Source: Pyrus communis
Taxonomy: Eukaryota; Streptophyta; Magnoliopsida; Rosales; Rosaceae
NCBI RefSeq assembly: GCF_963583255.1
Contig: NC_084808.1
Coordinates: 12,051,501-12,115,500 of the forward strand
Reading direction: 5' to 3'
DNA length: 64,000 bases
Shown: one piece after another, positions 11,872-24,774 of the stretch
Numbering within the stretch: position 1 is the stretch's first letter
How the letters are laid out: each line of letters opens with the position of its first letter
The notes under the pieces: generated by a model
What the model was told of the DNA's origin: nothing
Databases searched by the model: none
Seen by the model: the letters and a program-made list of their open reading frames with translations, nothing else
Position numbers and translations under genes: made by a program

Positions 11872-12824
11872 ATTATCCCCCGTTATTCTCTTACCTATGG
11901 CTTGAGTATCATATATTTGCCTACTAAAAAATGATCATCAAAGAGCCTTTGACCGACACACATCCCCCCGGTCATTGGCTACTTACAATTATTTGTTCTT
12001 TTATAGGCAGACGGATTTGTACATCTTCCTCCACACGCTGTGATGCTTGAATTTGGTTCCAACTATTGATGTTTTCATTGAGAATGAACTTATATTCCTC
12101 CCGAACAAATCGCTCTACTGTTTCAAAGCAACAATGCTTTGGACGGTGAGGATGTCCAAGTCATGGACCGAAACTGGGAGAGTCGGTTGCAGATCCACGC
12201 TTCGGTCGACAATCTTCGAAAGGCTAAACGAAAGAGAACCCCACAATAGAACCTTAGATGAGCAAAGTTGTCTTTAATAATTAGCCGTACTTGGACTCAT
12301 TTGAATCCTATAACCAAGCATAGGGATCCTAAAATAGAAGAGTCTGCATCAAAAGGTTGGTCGCTCGCAACAGTGCCATAAAATTGGTCGTACGATCAAC
12401 TTGATGAAATGAAATAATCAAGAACTAACAATTCTTTAATTTTTTTTGGTGGCGGCACCGCCCTTAACTAAAACATTTGAGAATGTAAATAAAACAAAAA
12501 CAATGACAACTCAACAAGCAACCACTAGTTTTTGTACGTCCTTTCACATCATTGGTCGACCAAATAAATTAATGCATGGGGTTAGTTGAATCATGCTATG
12601 AACAAAATATTAATGAGATCTTTTTTACGAGGACCTGAAGATCTTTACATCGTGTTTATCGTACATCGTGTAATTAATTTTTGTCAGTTACTGTTTATGT
12701 TTAATTTTAAATAAAAATATTTAAAATAATAAATTCTGAACGTACGATGTACCATGAACGAACATGAGATGAGGATCCTCAAAATTCTTACAAAGAGAAT
12801 CCGAAGATAATCCTCGTTCATAAA
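11872..12824. other. Intergenic DNA without an assigned feature
   Basis: A 76-codon frame at 12047-12277 on the plus strand has higher GC than its surroundings, but no domain, no splice context and no repeat partner. It may be a captured or decayed fragment, and I could not identify it. The rest is AT-rich. Confidence 0.4.
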
Positions 12825-12984
12825 ATGTAATCTATTTTTGTTGTATAGTTAAAGCTAATTTTTATTTGATCTATACGTATAAAAGAGTGATAAGAAGTTG
12901 GCAAAGAGATGGAATAAGACTAAAGACACGAACAAGTTACAAAAGAATTAATTAAATAATGATTATGGAAACCACCATGGGACA

Positions 12985-13180
12985 ATTTAGTTGTTAAGAA
13001 CGAATTCTAGACCTGCATTTCACACGACAAGTTTTGGGTTCAATTCTTGCTACTAGTAAATCGCACGATGGTGGCAGAGAGAGGTTGAAATATCTCTGTG
13101 AGTCTTTCCAGCTGTTAAAATGATAGACTGCAGTAGCAAAATCACCAATTAGTCTCATTTATAAATAAAGAAAAACAAAT
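12985..13180 (+). mobile_element. SINE-like insertion
   Basis: Box A-like 'tagttgttaagaacg' and box B-like 'gggttcaattctt' about 45 bp apart, absent from the duplicate copy at about 7008. The tail is not a clean A run, so the 3' end is uncertain. Confidence 0.45.
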
Positions 13181-13203
13181 AACGATTTATGAATAATTGT
13201 GAA

Positions 13204-13248
13204 GTTTTTTTTTTTTTTTTTGAAAACTGGAAATGCATTAACCAGTTT

Positions 13249-13286
<38 letters not shown>
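13204..13286. repeat. Poly(T)/poly(A) hairpin
   Basis: About 17 T, then GAAAACTGG, an 11-bp loop, CCAGTTTC and about 38 A. The arms pair for roughly 25 bp with one bulge. The matching place in copy 1 (about 7408) lacks it. Confidence 0.75.
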
Positions 13287-13290
<4 letters not shown>

Positions 13291-14110
13291 CACGATTATT
13301 AGTGGGATATATATAGATAAGAGAGGTCTAAAACTAGAAAACCCAAAATGGTGGTCGAAGTGTTATAAACCTAAACTATGTTATATGCTTGTCTTGTGCA
13401 CTGCCACTTCATTCTTGTGCATTTGTGCTCAGGTTCTAGACATCATAGGGACAATATTTTTGTTGCGTCTACTCAATAATACACTTTCTTATCCACGTAA
13501 TTAAACGATATCTAACTTAATTAAAGTTTTACAAATTCGGTTTCTAAATACATACCATGTGTAACTTAATACTAAACAAGTCACTAAGGGTAGTCATAGC
13601 GAGGTTTGATTCAAGGTAAAACGATTCGCAACTGAACAAAGCTAAAATTAGTGTTTAGTTTGGTTCAGTTTAGGCCTCAAATTAATGGATGGCCAAACCA
13701 TACCAATCAACAATTAAGGAAATACTTCATATTCTCTTACCTGCGTTCTTATTGCCTTGAAAGTGATGCTATATGAAGAGTGACTTGAATATGTTGAATA
13801 TAAATTTCACATTCAACTTAATAACACAGAGATTTTTTGTGATATATTCAACACTTAGCAGTATATAGTTAAGTTAGTATAATATCGGTGTGGTTGGAGG
13901 GTTCAGTAATTAGTTGCTTTGAATATTTGATAGAAAAATGTGTAGTTGGGATGATAAAACAATATCCTAGGGTAAAAGGCCATCAAAAACTTTTGGTTAC
14001 GAATGTGATAAACATGAAACACATGAAACTTTATGAGTAAGATTACTTGACTTAATAAATCAAGTATTTGGAATACTAGTCTAAAATCCAGTAGAAAAAC
14101 AAAAATACTT

Positions 14111-16009
14111 CAACCACTAGATACAAGTCTCAAATCTTGAAAAATAGAAAAATAGAAAAATGTAAATATTTTATGTAACGAATGGCTGCGGTTGAGGTAT
14201 CACATTTCTATACGTAAATTATAAGTCTAAGACTCTAAAGTCTTTAAGTTTTGTCTGGGCCCTTAATATTTGTTAAAAACGTGCCTTATTGATATGAACA
14301 AATAACATGTCACTTTCACATGTAAAATTATATGATTGGGAAGAGAGAGACACGTCCACGCCACGTCACTTCTGGATAAGTCGGGAATATTATTAATTGA
14401 AAATTTCAAGCCTTTCCTTGCACTTTTGCATATCCGAAATTTATTCCCTAGCATTCCTTTCATTTTTGTTTTGTTTCTATTTTTTATTTTTGAAGGTTTT
14501 TCATTTTGGTTTCTTAAGAACATGGTGACTCATGCCTATAATATAGACATGTTAATCGTGTCGTGTTGGATGACGTTTTCATGACATACTTGATATTTTA
14601 ACAGATCGTGTCGTATTAAACTTATTAAAATAAAAGAGTAATATGACCCAACATGAACTCCTGTTAAAATTAATGGATATATTACCCAACCTACTATTTG
14701 CTAAATAAAATATATTTTAATTCAATAAATAATTAGATAAAAAAATTTCATACTAAATTAGTATCTACATACAATATTGCCACATAAATGTTACTCAAAA
14801 CCTAAAAACACTAAGATCTGATTCTGTTCCCATTGTAACTTCTACACACTCCTCATCACTAAGGTTCACGAAATTTAAATCTGTAGCATCCATTGCTTCT
14901 AAAGAATAAAAAAAAAGAAACATAATTAATATTTTAGTTAGCTAGATTTTTACATTAAAGAACATATTGGGAAACCGCTAGGAAAGAAGTATATACTTTC
15001 GAAATACCAAAGCCGTATAACACAGGTTGTGTCAATTGACAACCCTAAATTCTAATTATGAAATACCTAACTTTACAAATCCTAATTTGGAATTATACAA
15101 TCCCTAAATCTACAAAACCCAAATTTTTTTTCTTGAATCGAAAGATATTATAATCAAATTAAATAAATTACCTTAATTTGGAAGGATTGGATGTCAGCTG
15201 GAAATTTGTATCTCGATTCACAACCGAGCAGTTGGGTTATGGGCGGAGCCAATGGTGGTGGTCGTGATTCATTACTAGTGTGGTGGTGCGTGGCTTGGAC
15301 GACGAGATTAGATACGCATGTGGTCGTGGTCGTGGTAGTGGTTTGGGCGGAGATAGAATGATGATGAGAGAGAGTGAGCATCGCGAGTCGAGACAAGAAA
15401 GGATACAAACGAAGTTGGTACTTGGAGTTTGGACTCTGGCCTGGGAGTGAGAGGGTATCACAAAATCCAACGGTAATAATTTAATCTCACTTATGTGATG
15501 TTAAATCTTATGGCTATTGTAGCAAGGTTTTTTGAGTATTTAAAAATAATCAAACTAATCATTTTCTTAACTGGTTGAAATGGACTACCCGCAGGTAGAT
15601 CGGTTAAGAACTTGTTATTAACGGGTTCATAACGAGTGACCCAATAACGACTCAATTAGTTAATATGTTGACTTGCAGACATGATGGAGAGAGATAAAAT
15701 GGTCATCCAAACCCTGATTTTAGGCTTCAAATTTGGTGGACAAAAATCGTGCGACTTTTGTATAAATAAGAATGGATAGACCACATAGCATGCCTTATGT
15801 GCAGAAGGTATTTTTTGAATCACAGCATGTTACAAACGACTTACACATTTTAAATGTATTTATATGCGTAAATTGACAAAAGAAAAATCAAATATTTGAA
15901 GTAAATGAATAGTTTTAGATCATGCTAGAAGAAACTCCTCATAAACCAATTAAAGCATCTGAATTCACATAATAAAATCGGTTTCGATATAATTTACATT
16001 AAGAATAGA
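14111..16009. other. Intergenic DNA with a degenerate transposon-like segment
   Basis: Sequence near 14545-14640 ('gacatgttaatcgtgtcgtgttgg') and near 15600-15680 ('aacgggttcataacgagtgaccc', 'ttaatatgttgac') looks like the two subterminal parts of one non-autonomous element. I could not fix its ends. Frames at 15154-15470 on the minus strand are repetitive (ACC/CCA-rich) and not supported as genes. Confidence 0.35.
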
Positions 16010-16355
16010 GAAAATAATATTTAATAAACAATTTATTGAATCACATTATTGCTAACTCATTCTGAGGCTAAACCCACCCCCATTTTCCTTAGTGTAGATA
16101 ATATCGTTTGTTTGTTTTTTTTTCTTTCTAAATAATCATTTGACAATTAATTTAATCACATTAATATTCGAGTGTGAAAAACCTTTTTTATAAAGAAAAT
16201 AATATTTAATAAACAACTGATTGAATCACATTATTGCCAGCCAATTGTGAGACTAAGTCCACCCTCTTTCCCTTAGTGTAAATAATATCATTTGTTAAAA
16301 AAAAATAAAAACAATCATTTGACAACTTATTTAAGCACATTATTATCCGAACTGG
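16010..16355 (+). repeat. Tandem duplication (period about 182 bp) carrying SINE 3' parts
   Basis: Units at about 16010-16170 and 16192-16355 each contain 'aataatatttaataaaca', the SINE body 'gaatcacattattgc...cttagtgta(g/a)ataatatc' and 'aatcatttgacaa'. The SINE head with boxes A and B is missing in both. One truncated SINE was therefore duplicated together with its flanks. Confidence 0.7.
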
Positions 16356-18626
16356 CATTACACGTCTCTTAAAATGTTTTGAACACAACATTCATGATTT
16401 TCCTTATTTTTTATTATATTTTTCTTTCTCTTTCATGTGGGCACCATCAACTTTCACTCATCATTCCATTTTTTTATTCTTTTCTCTCTTCCCGCTTATA
16501 TTTATATTACATTTTATAATGACCAAATTACCCATGCATTATTTGATATATTATATTGGGTTGCTTTTGAATTTTTTTGGTTAAGGGGCAATTTTGTCCT
16601 ATTATTTTTTGTCGAAGCCGTGACCCCAAATTGGGGCTCTGGCTTTATATATAAGAGATTTGTAACCCAAACACCACCTAACTCGATAACAAACCTCTGT
16701 TCTCTTAACACCGCCCCCACTCCCTCCTTTGGTTCTAAACAAAGACATGCATGCTTTTCTTTAATAATTTCTCAAATTAAGAAAAATTTTAATGACTTTT
16801 TTTAAGGTCAAGAGGACATACTTGTTTGATCTGATTTAATAATTTTTTTTTCACATTACTGGGGATGTTTTACATTACTCGAAAAACAGTGAATTGAAGA
16901 GAAATATTCTGTCATCTACGTAATTCACCACTTACCTGATCTAATTACTTTTAGTGATTATATACTTCCAATTTCTACTTAAGGGGATTCCTTTCGTAAA
17001 ATAAAAGACAGTAGGATTTTGGTTTAAATAAAATTTACCATTAGGTTAGTTCGAACGTTTTAGGGCCGTTTCAAGTCCACCCCTGCCATACATTTTGTTA
17101 CTGTGAGCTCTTCTCTATAAGGTTTCTATTCACCTCAAAGTCTGATCATATTGTTTGATTGATGCATCTCCCACTTCGAATTGGGGAGTAGAATTAGCAA
17201 ACTACGAGTGAAAACTACACATTCAATTGCTAGGTTAGGTAAAATCACCTTAACATGTGCGTAGTGGTATAGTTTGGGCTTGATCCAAGCGGCCATGATA
17301 ATCTCGACTGCAGCGGTAGTAGCGGCGGAAGATGAGCTTGTTATAGAAGTGATAAGAGTGTCATTGTACGAGCAAAGTCATGAACAAAGTCGTTGTACAA
17401 ATGCTTTTATTTCTTTTAATTAGTTTTTAGTTCTACTCTTTTGTGGGATAGAATAAGTGCAACAGCTCATTACGGAGTATTTTTTTTTTTAATAGAAGTG
17501 ATAGTGATTTATTACCAAGAACAACCAAATATAAGAAGTGTTAGATGAGTACATTTTCTCCTGTGACCATTTCTCGATTGGAGATATTTCGCACAAACTC
17601 ATTATGAGTTTGTTGTATCTCCTTGTGAGTTTTTATGTCGTGGGTCTAATTTATCTAAATTCGTCGTTTTTTGCTGCGTAGGTGATTTAGTCTTTTGTGG
17701 CTGGAGGATTACTTTATGTCTCACTGTTGCTATATACTCTCTTTCTCTTGTATTTGTATTGTTTTTGTGTCTTGTCACCCTTTTGTGGTCAAATTACGAA
17801 TGTAATTGCCTTCCGATAAATTAGATACTACCATCATGATTTTATGAGCGCAAAAACCAAAAGATAGACGAATGCTAACGAAACGTGCTGCCCCCCTCAC
17901 AATCTTGGCTCAAGAAATAATGTGGAATTTAACCCACATTACTCAACAGAGAAGAGATAAACACAAGGAAACATAAAATCTATGGAGAGACTTTCTAGCG
18001 AGTTTGGTTATCATTTTTTAAAAATATATTGGTTGTGCAGGGTCTGAAAGGGTATGTTTGTTTGGCTTCACTATGTTTTTTTGGATTAGACTGGACTAAT
18101 TCTTGGTGTAGTCCAATGTTTGTTATCATGCAAGGTAAACATTAATGGATTAGTTGGGACTCGCCTAGACTAAAGGCGATGCTAGAAGTTCTTAGAGAGA
18201 ATCCCTGAAAACCATAAGAGTAGCTAAGACTTGCTTCCTTTGCGTCACTCGTGTGCCGGAAAGAGAAGCTCGACGAGGTGGACAAAATATTCCTTTTTAA
18301 CCTAATGTATTTCAGAGTTCAGACATTCTCCCTTCTTCTATTGAGCTAAGATAATAATTTTTTTTTAAATATTATTATAAGGGGAAGAAAATGATTCGAA
18401 ACGATTACAAGAATTTAAAAAGATAAGAGTTTCGTACTTAGAACGCATGAGCTTCAACCCCCTATCCACTATGATATTGAGAATATTAACAAAAATGTTT
18501 AAATGTTTTTTAATTCTCTTGAATGGAATGAATTAATATGCAAGATCCCGAGATGGTTGTAACAGAATAACTAAATAGGATGCACCAAATATAAAAGTAA
18601 GAAACAGCAAAGTAATAATAATTGTA
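16356..18626. other. Intergenic DNA, no gene recognised
   Basis: AT-rich DNA with short open frames (for example 16437-16805) lacking coding character. The stretch at about 18050-18230 ('tatgtttgtttggcttcac', 'ggattagactggactaa', 'ggattagttgggactcg') looks like a decayed inverted-repeat element. Its ends are not defined. Confidence 0.35.
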
Positions 18627-18774
18627 GGGGTGTACTATCCACCAACCCCATTTTACTTCTCACACACCCTTTGTTAATATCTGTCTGTTGATCTTTTTTA
18701 ATTCATCCGATCCAATGACTGAAAATTAGAAGGGTGTGTGAGAAGTAAAAAAAAATGTATGAATATCACATCCC
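18627..18774. mobile_element. hAT-type MITE, 148 bp, target duplication TAATTGTA
   Basis: Terminal inverted repeats GGGGTGT...ACATCCC extend inward through 'acttctcacacaccctt' on both arms. An exact 8-bp duplication TAATTGTA lies at 18619-18626 and 18775-18782. An 8-bp duplication indicates the hAT superfamily. The exact duplication suggests a fairly recent insertion about 1 kb upstream of the TBC gene. Confidence 0.85.
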
Positions 18775-18782
18775 TAATTGTA

Positions 18783-19772
18783 AATACCAAATATAGGATA
18801 TTAGTGTTCAACACCAACTAGTACATTGTGAAAATGGGAGAAAAATAATAAGTAATGTGTAAGTATAACTTGTTAAAACCAGCTCGTTATTATCTAATGA
18901 AGTTTTTCTTCTGAACATAACCACTCGATTTGATTTGATATTGTTCTCCAATTTTACTAGAATTTAATTTTGTAAGGAAAAAGAGAAAATTTTCTTTTGT
19001 AATTTTTTTTTTTAATTTTAAAAAAAAGATTAACTTATGATTTCGCACAGCAGTTCACTTTTTAAAAAACTGAAAAAACTCATAAAGATATTTCAATATT
19101 ATTTTAACCACCATCATCGATTTATTAGTGCTAAGAAGCAAATTTAAGACCATGTACAATATGAACTTGAAATTCGTTTCTAATTGAACCGCTCCATAGG
19201 GGTGGGTTTTGTAATTCAATAATAGAAGAGCGGTGAGTAGACGACAACCGACCGCACCTTCCTAAACATTGGATTGAAGTGGTTGGAGGTCAAATGAGCA
19301 CTTCTCTTTTTCTCTCTCTCTCTCTCTCCTGCCTCTCTGAACAAACAAACTTGATATTCTCTCTCCAATCGGGTTTGGTGAATTGAAGAAATAAATGTGG
19401 AAAATCTAATGATAAAAAATTGTTGCTTTTTCTCTTGAATACAGGAGTCTGATCCTCATCTCCTAACTCACAAATCTTTCTTCTCCTCCGCAACTTCTGC
19501 CGTTTCTTCCACCACGCCTTCCCTTTCTTCTTCTCTCGGCGTTTTGTTTATTGCAACTTCATCTTTCTCTTCCAAATTTCATACTCCCAAAATTATCTTT
19601 CGGCCCAGGAAAAAAAAAAAAAAACCGAATTGCATGCGTACCCTGTTCGTCTGTTTCTGCTCACAAATCTGCACAAACTCTGCAAAAAATTGTTCCTTTT
19701 TTGCATTAGCTTACACCTTGATCGTTTTCAGCTCAATTGGTAATTGGGTTTTTGGAGAATTGGGAGAAAGCC
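18783..19772 (+). promoter_or_regulatory. Upstream region and probable 5' leader of the TBC gene
   Basis: A pyrimidine-rich CT tract at about 19305-19330 and further C/T-rich sequence up to 19610 look like the Y-patch and 5' UTR composition common in plant genes. A transcription start within 19300-19500 is an inference. The 19290-19493 and 19544-19831 frames on either strand are not conserved and I leave them out. Confidence 0.4.
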
Positions 19773-22700
19773 ATGTCGCCAGCTGCAATCGAGCCGGCAT
19801 TGCCCGAATCGTCGTCTTTGAGCTCCCCTGATGTTCCTGAGAGATCTGAGAATCCTCGATTCAAGGACCTTAGAGGCGTCCAATGGCGTATAAATCTTGG
19901 GATTTTGCCCTCTTCTTCTTCTTCCTCCACTGATGATCTTCGTCGGGTTTCAGCTGATTGTAGAAGAAGGTGGATTTAGCTTCTCTTTCATGATTTTCTG
20001 CAGGTTTTTTTTTTATTGTTTTTTGTTTTAAGTTTTTCACTCAATTAATGATTTTATGCATGGAATTTGCTGGGATAATCTTACTTGGTTTACGATTGCC
20101 CTTTTGATTTGATCTTTTTTTTATTCATTAATCGATGGAATATGGTAAAGTGGTGTTAACGGTAATCTTGGAAAAATAAAAACTTGAAAGGGTTTATAAG
20201 ATACTGGTTCCGGGTTGAGTTAACGGCCCGTGGATTTTTGTAATATGTTTCGTATGAGCTGTAAACTGTTTCGGAAACACGAAAACCTTGTTACTTTCGT
20301 CTTATATCTTTATGATTCAAAGGGTGGCCTCTTGAATTTTTTGGTTGCGTTTGGTGCATGTAGTCGATTTGTTTAGCTGATTGATCCGAGTTTTGATGTG
20401 AATTATGACTTTAAGATCACTGAATTTGTCTGAGTACATATATTGGACTGCAAGTGATTTGCTGGTAATTTTTATGTTCGTGTTTTCTTGTGCTAAGTTT
20501 ACCTTGTGTACATTTTTAGGTATGCCGGATTGAGAAGGCGCCTTCTGGTTGATCCACATCCCAAAAAGGATGGGAGTAATTCTCCTGACCTTGCCATAGA
20601 CAATCCACTGTCGCAAAACCCAGGTAAAGTCAATGGATCCGTATAACTATTGGAACTCCACCGAAAAACATGCACGACCATGTTAACCTGTTAGTTTGCT
20701 AATGCACACTCAATCCAACAATTTTCTTGAACCTGATTTTGCTATATTCGTTTGTCTGCAGTGTTTGTTTTACTTATTATTAGCTTTCTATATGTAGCCG
20801 CTTTGTTAAAATGACCAAATCTGGAGGCATGCGCCGCGTTTTGCCACATTATTGCATATTTGTAAATGAAAGTGGACTCTCTTTTGGAAAGGGAAACAGC
20901 TTTCTTCTACTGATGTGCCAATGTGTTTTCAGATTTTCCTGTGAGAAGCTGTTACAATCTAAAAAAACAAACGAATAATTATTTGCATCATTGTAGCAGT
21001 GTCAGACTGTATAACACCAAATCAAATCAATGGGTGGCATTGTAGCTCCTCACGAGTGATGCAATTACTAATGTATGCTGTGTTGTTTTGTGAATCTCAC
21101 AAGCAGATAGCACATGGGGTCACTTTTTCCGGAGTGCTGAGTTGGAGAAAATGGTTGATCAGGATTTATCACGTTTATACCCAGAACATGGAAGCTACTT
21201 TCAAACTCCAGGATGCCAAGGCATGTTGAGAAGGATCTTGTTATTGTGGTGTCTTAGACATCCAGAGTGTGGTTACAGACAAGGTATGCTAAAATGCTCA
21301 CATTAATTTTCTCTTTTCATTTAAGATGTTGTTATATTCGGGATCCTAGAATATGGTTTCAGGATATAACATTCCTTTATGTTTAAAGTGATTAATTCTT
21401 ATGAGCTTGGCATTTAGAGCACACTGTCTCTCCATGTTATCCCAATTAGGAATAGCAGACTAATGCTCTTGCAGCATTTCTCCTTAATACAAAGTTCCTC
21501 GTAAGCACTACACAACTTCCCGCACTACGTCCCTTGATGTCATGAGATATTTAAAGATTTTCCACCAGCGCATTTTTCTCTTCAATGGTTCCTCGAAAAA
21601 GTTCACCATCTGTCCTGCTTGCTTTGTTTAAAGACTTGAATGGCATTGGTCTTGAAATCTCATATTATAATGCATAATGCATGTTTTGGTTATTATACAA
21701 TATATCCTGATAAAAAAAATCTAATGCTACTGGTCTCAACGAAATGATTAATGATTAATATTATGGTATATTTATTTTAATTTATATTTTCGGAAAGATT
21801 TATAGGGAAAGATTATTGATTATCAGGTAGTTAGGCAGCCTTTTCTTTTCTGAGTTTTGACTTCTGCGGCAGCAAGTAGAGCCTTTTAAAAAAATAAAAA
21901 AAAAAGTTATTCTACAATTTCAGTAACCTCAACAAGCTATGATTTTAACTGTTTTTCTTTGGTTTTTCTGTTTTCACTATAGGAATGCATGAACTCTTGG
22001 CTCCTCTATTGTATGTTCTTCATTTTGATGTGGAGCGGCTATCTCAAGTGCGAAAGCTATATGAAGATCACTTCACTGATAAATTTGATGGTCTATCATT
22101 TCATGAAAATGATCTTACATATAATTTTGAGTTCAAAAAATTTCCTGATTCCATGGAAGATGAAAATGGCTCAGATGGAAGTACATTGAATGTTAAGAGT
22201 CTTGACGAGCTTGATCCCGAGATACAGACCATTGTAATGCTTAGTGATTCTTATGGTGCTGAAGGTGAATTGGGTATTGTCTTGTCTGAGAGATTTATGG
22301 AACACGATGCGTACTGTATGTTTGATGCTCTAATGAGTGGGGCCCATGGTTCAGTTTCTATGGCAGAATTCTTCTCTCCCTCCCCTGCTGTTGGTTCTCA
22401 TACTAATTTACCTCCTGTCATTGAAGCATCTGCTGCTTTGTATCATTTGCTGTCTCTTGTTGATTCGTCTCTACACAGCCACCTTGTTGAGCTTGGTGTT
22501 GAACCCCAGTATTTTGCACTTCGCTGGCTACGGGTTTTATTTGGGCGTGAATTTTCACTTGCAAATTTATTGATAATTTGGGATGAAATATTTGCATCTG
22601 GTAATAGTAAATTAGACAAATGTTCTGAAGATGATGCAGCCAGCTTTGCCATCCTTACTTCACCTCGAGGAGCATATATGGCAGCCATGGCAGTTTCAAT

Positions 22701-24276
22701 GTTACTTTATTTGAGATCTTCCCTTCTTGCTGCTGAGAATGCTACTGCGTGTCTTCAGAGATTGTTAAATTTTCATGAGAACATAGATTTGAAGAAACTG
22801 ATACAAAAGGCAAAGTCTTTGCAGGATCTTGCTTTGAAGAACAATAGCTCACCCTCATTACTTTTATATAGTGGGCCCTATGAACATGGTAAATCAATGA
22901 ATGCAAGAGGTCATAGCCTTTCAGTCGATTCTGTTTCTCCAAAAACACCACTAAATCTAGTACCTGAAAGCTACTGGGAAGAGAAGTGGAGAGTTCTGCA
23001 CAGGGAAGAAGAACTAAGGCAAAATGATTTGAAGAAACAGGTTCCAAGCCATAAAAAGCGATGGACAGAAAAAGTAAAGTTGAGCCTATCTAGAACAGAG
23101 TCTGAACCATCTCCATCAAAATCTGAGAACAGCAAAAAGAACCCCAGGTTTTCTGTTAGACGAAGGTTGCTGCAAGACCTTTCTCGAGAACTCAGCTCAG
23201 AGAAGGATATTGAGACATTGTGTTCCCATGAGGACAAACTCTCTTCAGAAGTAGAGGGCAACAGAGAAACTGGGTTCGGCAAGGACCTTAATTCTGCCAC
23301 CGAGAACAGATGTTTCAATGGAGATCCACCCAGCGAAGAAAATTCATCTGTTTTCTCAGATCCAACAAGTCCTCGTACTGGGGATAATGGTCATGAACTT
23401 GAATCAGAAAAAAGTAGCGTTGCATCAAATCTGTCCATTGATGAAAATGATGATAATTCACAGGATGTGTCGGAAGAGCCACCTCTTCCGGTTTCTGATC
23501 ATCCCAAGGGTGTCTCTCAAACATCGGAATGCAACAATCATTCTCCCGGAAACTCAGTGCCAGGAAAGGAACGTAACCTTCTTTCTGGTAAATTCCCGAG
23601 ATTTTGGAAGTTTGGAAGGAATGCAGCTGGTGAAGGGACATCCGAGAAAGTATACAATGCCAGTGAGGCTATGAAATCTCCCCGTTGTGAAGGTAATCAG
23701 AATGCAACAAGCTCTTCTGTGGCTGAGGGGTCCTGCAGCTCTTTAGTTAGCCACAAAGGAGAAGCTGTTGACCAGCATGTGGTGGGTACTTTAAGGAATC
23801 TTGGGCAGTCTATGATTGAACATATTCAGGTAATGCTTCTTATAGGAACTAAAGCATTATACTATTATCTGTTCTAGTTCTAGTTAAATGGGAAATCAAA
23901 TGATTGTTGAAGAGGAAGGAGGCCAATGAAAAATGGTGATACGTTTCGGTAGAGGCATTATCCATGAACTAAACAAATATCTAGTGTTTATCGTTGACAA
24001 TGATAATCTTACTAGATTCGTTGCAACCATGGTATTTCTTCTAAGTTGGTTCCAAGTGCACTTCTAAGCATATCAGATTTTACGTCTGCATCATTCTGAC
24101 TGTTCAAGTACCATCTATGGCAGGTTATCGAGTCTGTTTTCCAGCAGGACCGGGGTGTTCAGGTTGGATCGTTGGAGAACTTATCAAAGAACACTATAGT
24201 TGGCAAAGGACAAGTTACGGCCATGGCAGCTCTAACAGAGCTTCGGAAGATCAGCAACCTTTTGTCAGAGATGTGA
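19773..24276 (+). CDS. TBC domain protein, probable Rab GTPase-activating protein (TBC1D5-like)
   Basis: Five coding exons: 19773-19969, 20520-20623, 21107-21283, 21983-23829 and 24124-24276. They give 825 aa, with GT-AG introns and consistent phases (2, 1, 1, 0). The ATG at 19773 starts MSPAAIEPALPE. The TBC domain spans roughly residues 33-300. The arginine-finger region is DQDLSRLYPEHG (Arg123) and the glutamine-finger motif is GYRQGMHELLAPLLY (Gln159), interrupted by intron 3. TBC proteins stimulate GTP hydrolysis by Rab GTPases in membrane traffic, and both catalytic residues are present. Residues from about 330 to 770 are Ser/Glu/Lys-rich and probably disordered. The last exon is a short helical tail (AALTELRKISNLLSEM). 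Length and exon structure fit the plant family of Gyp1/TBC1D5-like proteins. The ATG at 21985 (residue 161) is not the start, because exons 1-3 carry essential TBC parts. The target Rab is unknown. Confidence 0.9.
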
Positions 24277-24774
24277 GGTGTGCATTATTTATAGCAACCT
24301 GTATATAGATTTTGTAATTATCTGTTCATTTAGTGCCAAAATAAATTCAGTTCGATCCATTATTCTTCTCTTGCGCCATAGGGGTTTTGGCAGTCGCTAT
24401 GACAGACGTGTACATATGAGTTTCTGTAATAATCTTTTGAATCTAAATGTATTAGAATTTCAAGAGCCGTATGCATCTACATTGTGAAGTGCAATATGTG
24501 AAAGGGTCATCGAAAGCACATGTTACACTCAGCATACAAGAAACAAAAATATGTGCCAAAGCAGCAGGAGGAACATTCAGCTACCGTATGTGGATGCATG
24601 CCTTGAGAAAGTCATGGTACTAAGGGGTGTGAGTGAGGCAGTTTGATATCTGCAACATCCAACATCATCAGATCATCAACAAAATCCAGCTTCCATCCAT
24701 CAAACATCCATAAAAATTGAACTCGTTATTTGTGAAAGTTGAACTTTTTAACACTTTTCACTGTCAGCAAAGTG
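24277..24774 (+). other. 3' UTR and downstream DNA of the TBC gene
   Basis: No further coding exon was found after the TGA at 24274-24276. AATAAA-like 'caaaataaattc' at about 24337 could serve polyadenylation. The transcript end is not established. Confidence 0.4.

Larger units (their letters stand above)
12825..14110 (+). repeat. Copy 2 of the diverged direct duplication (partner 6865-8333)
   Basis: It matches copy 1 block by block in the same orientation, about 5.95 kb downstream. It carries two private insertions, a SINE-like segment (12985-13180) and a poly(T)/poly(A) hairpin (13204-13286). The similarity is patchy, with many substitutions and indels, so the duplication is old. The two solo-LTR-type elements between the copies account for about 3.5 kb of the spacing. 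Confidence 0.7.

Noticed and set aside
21985..23877. A single-exon 630-aa gene starting at the ATG at 21985
   Set aside because: The upstream exons encode the start of the TBC domain with the arginine finger, and the frame past 23829 is intron (GTAATG donor followed by a valid exon at 24124).
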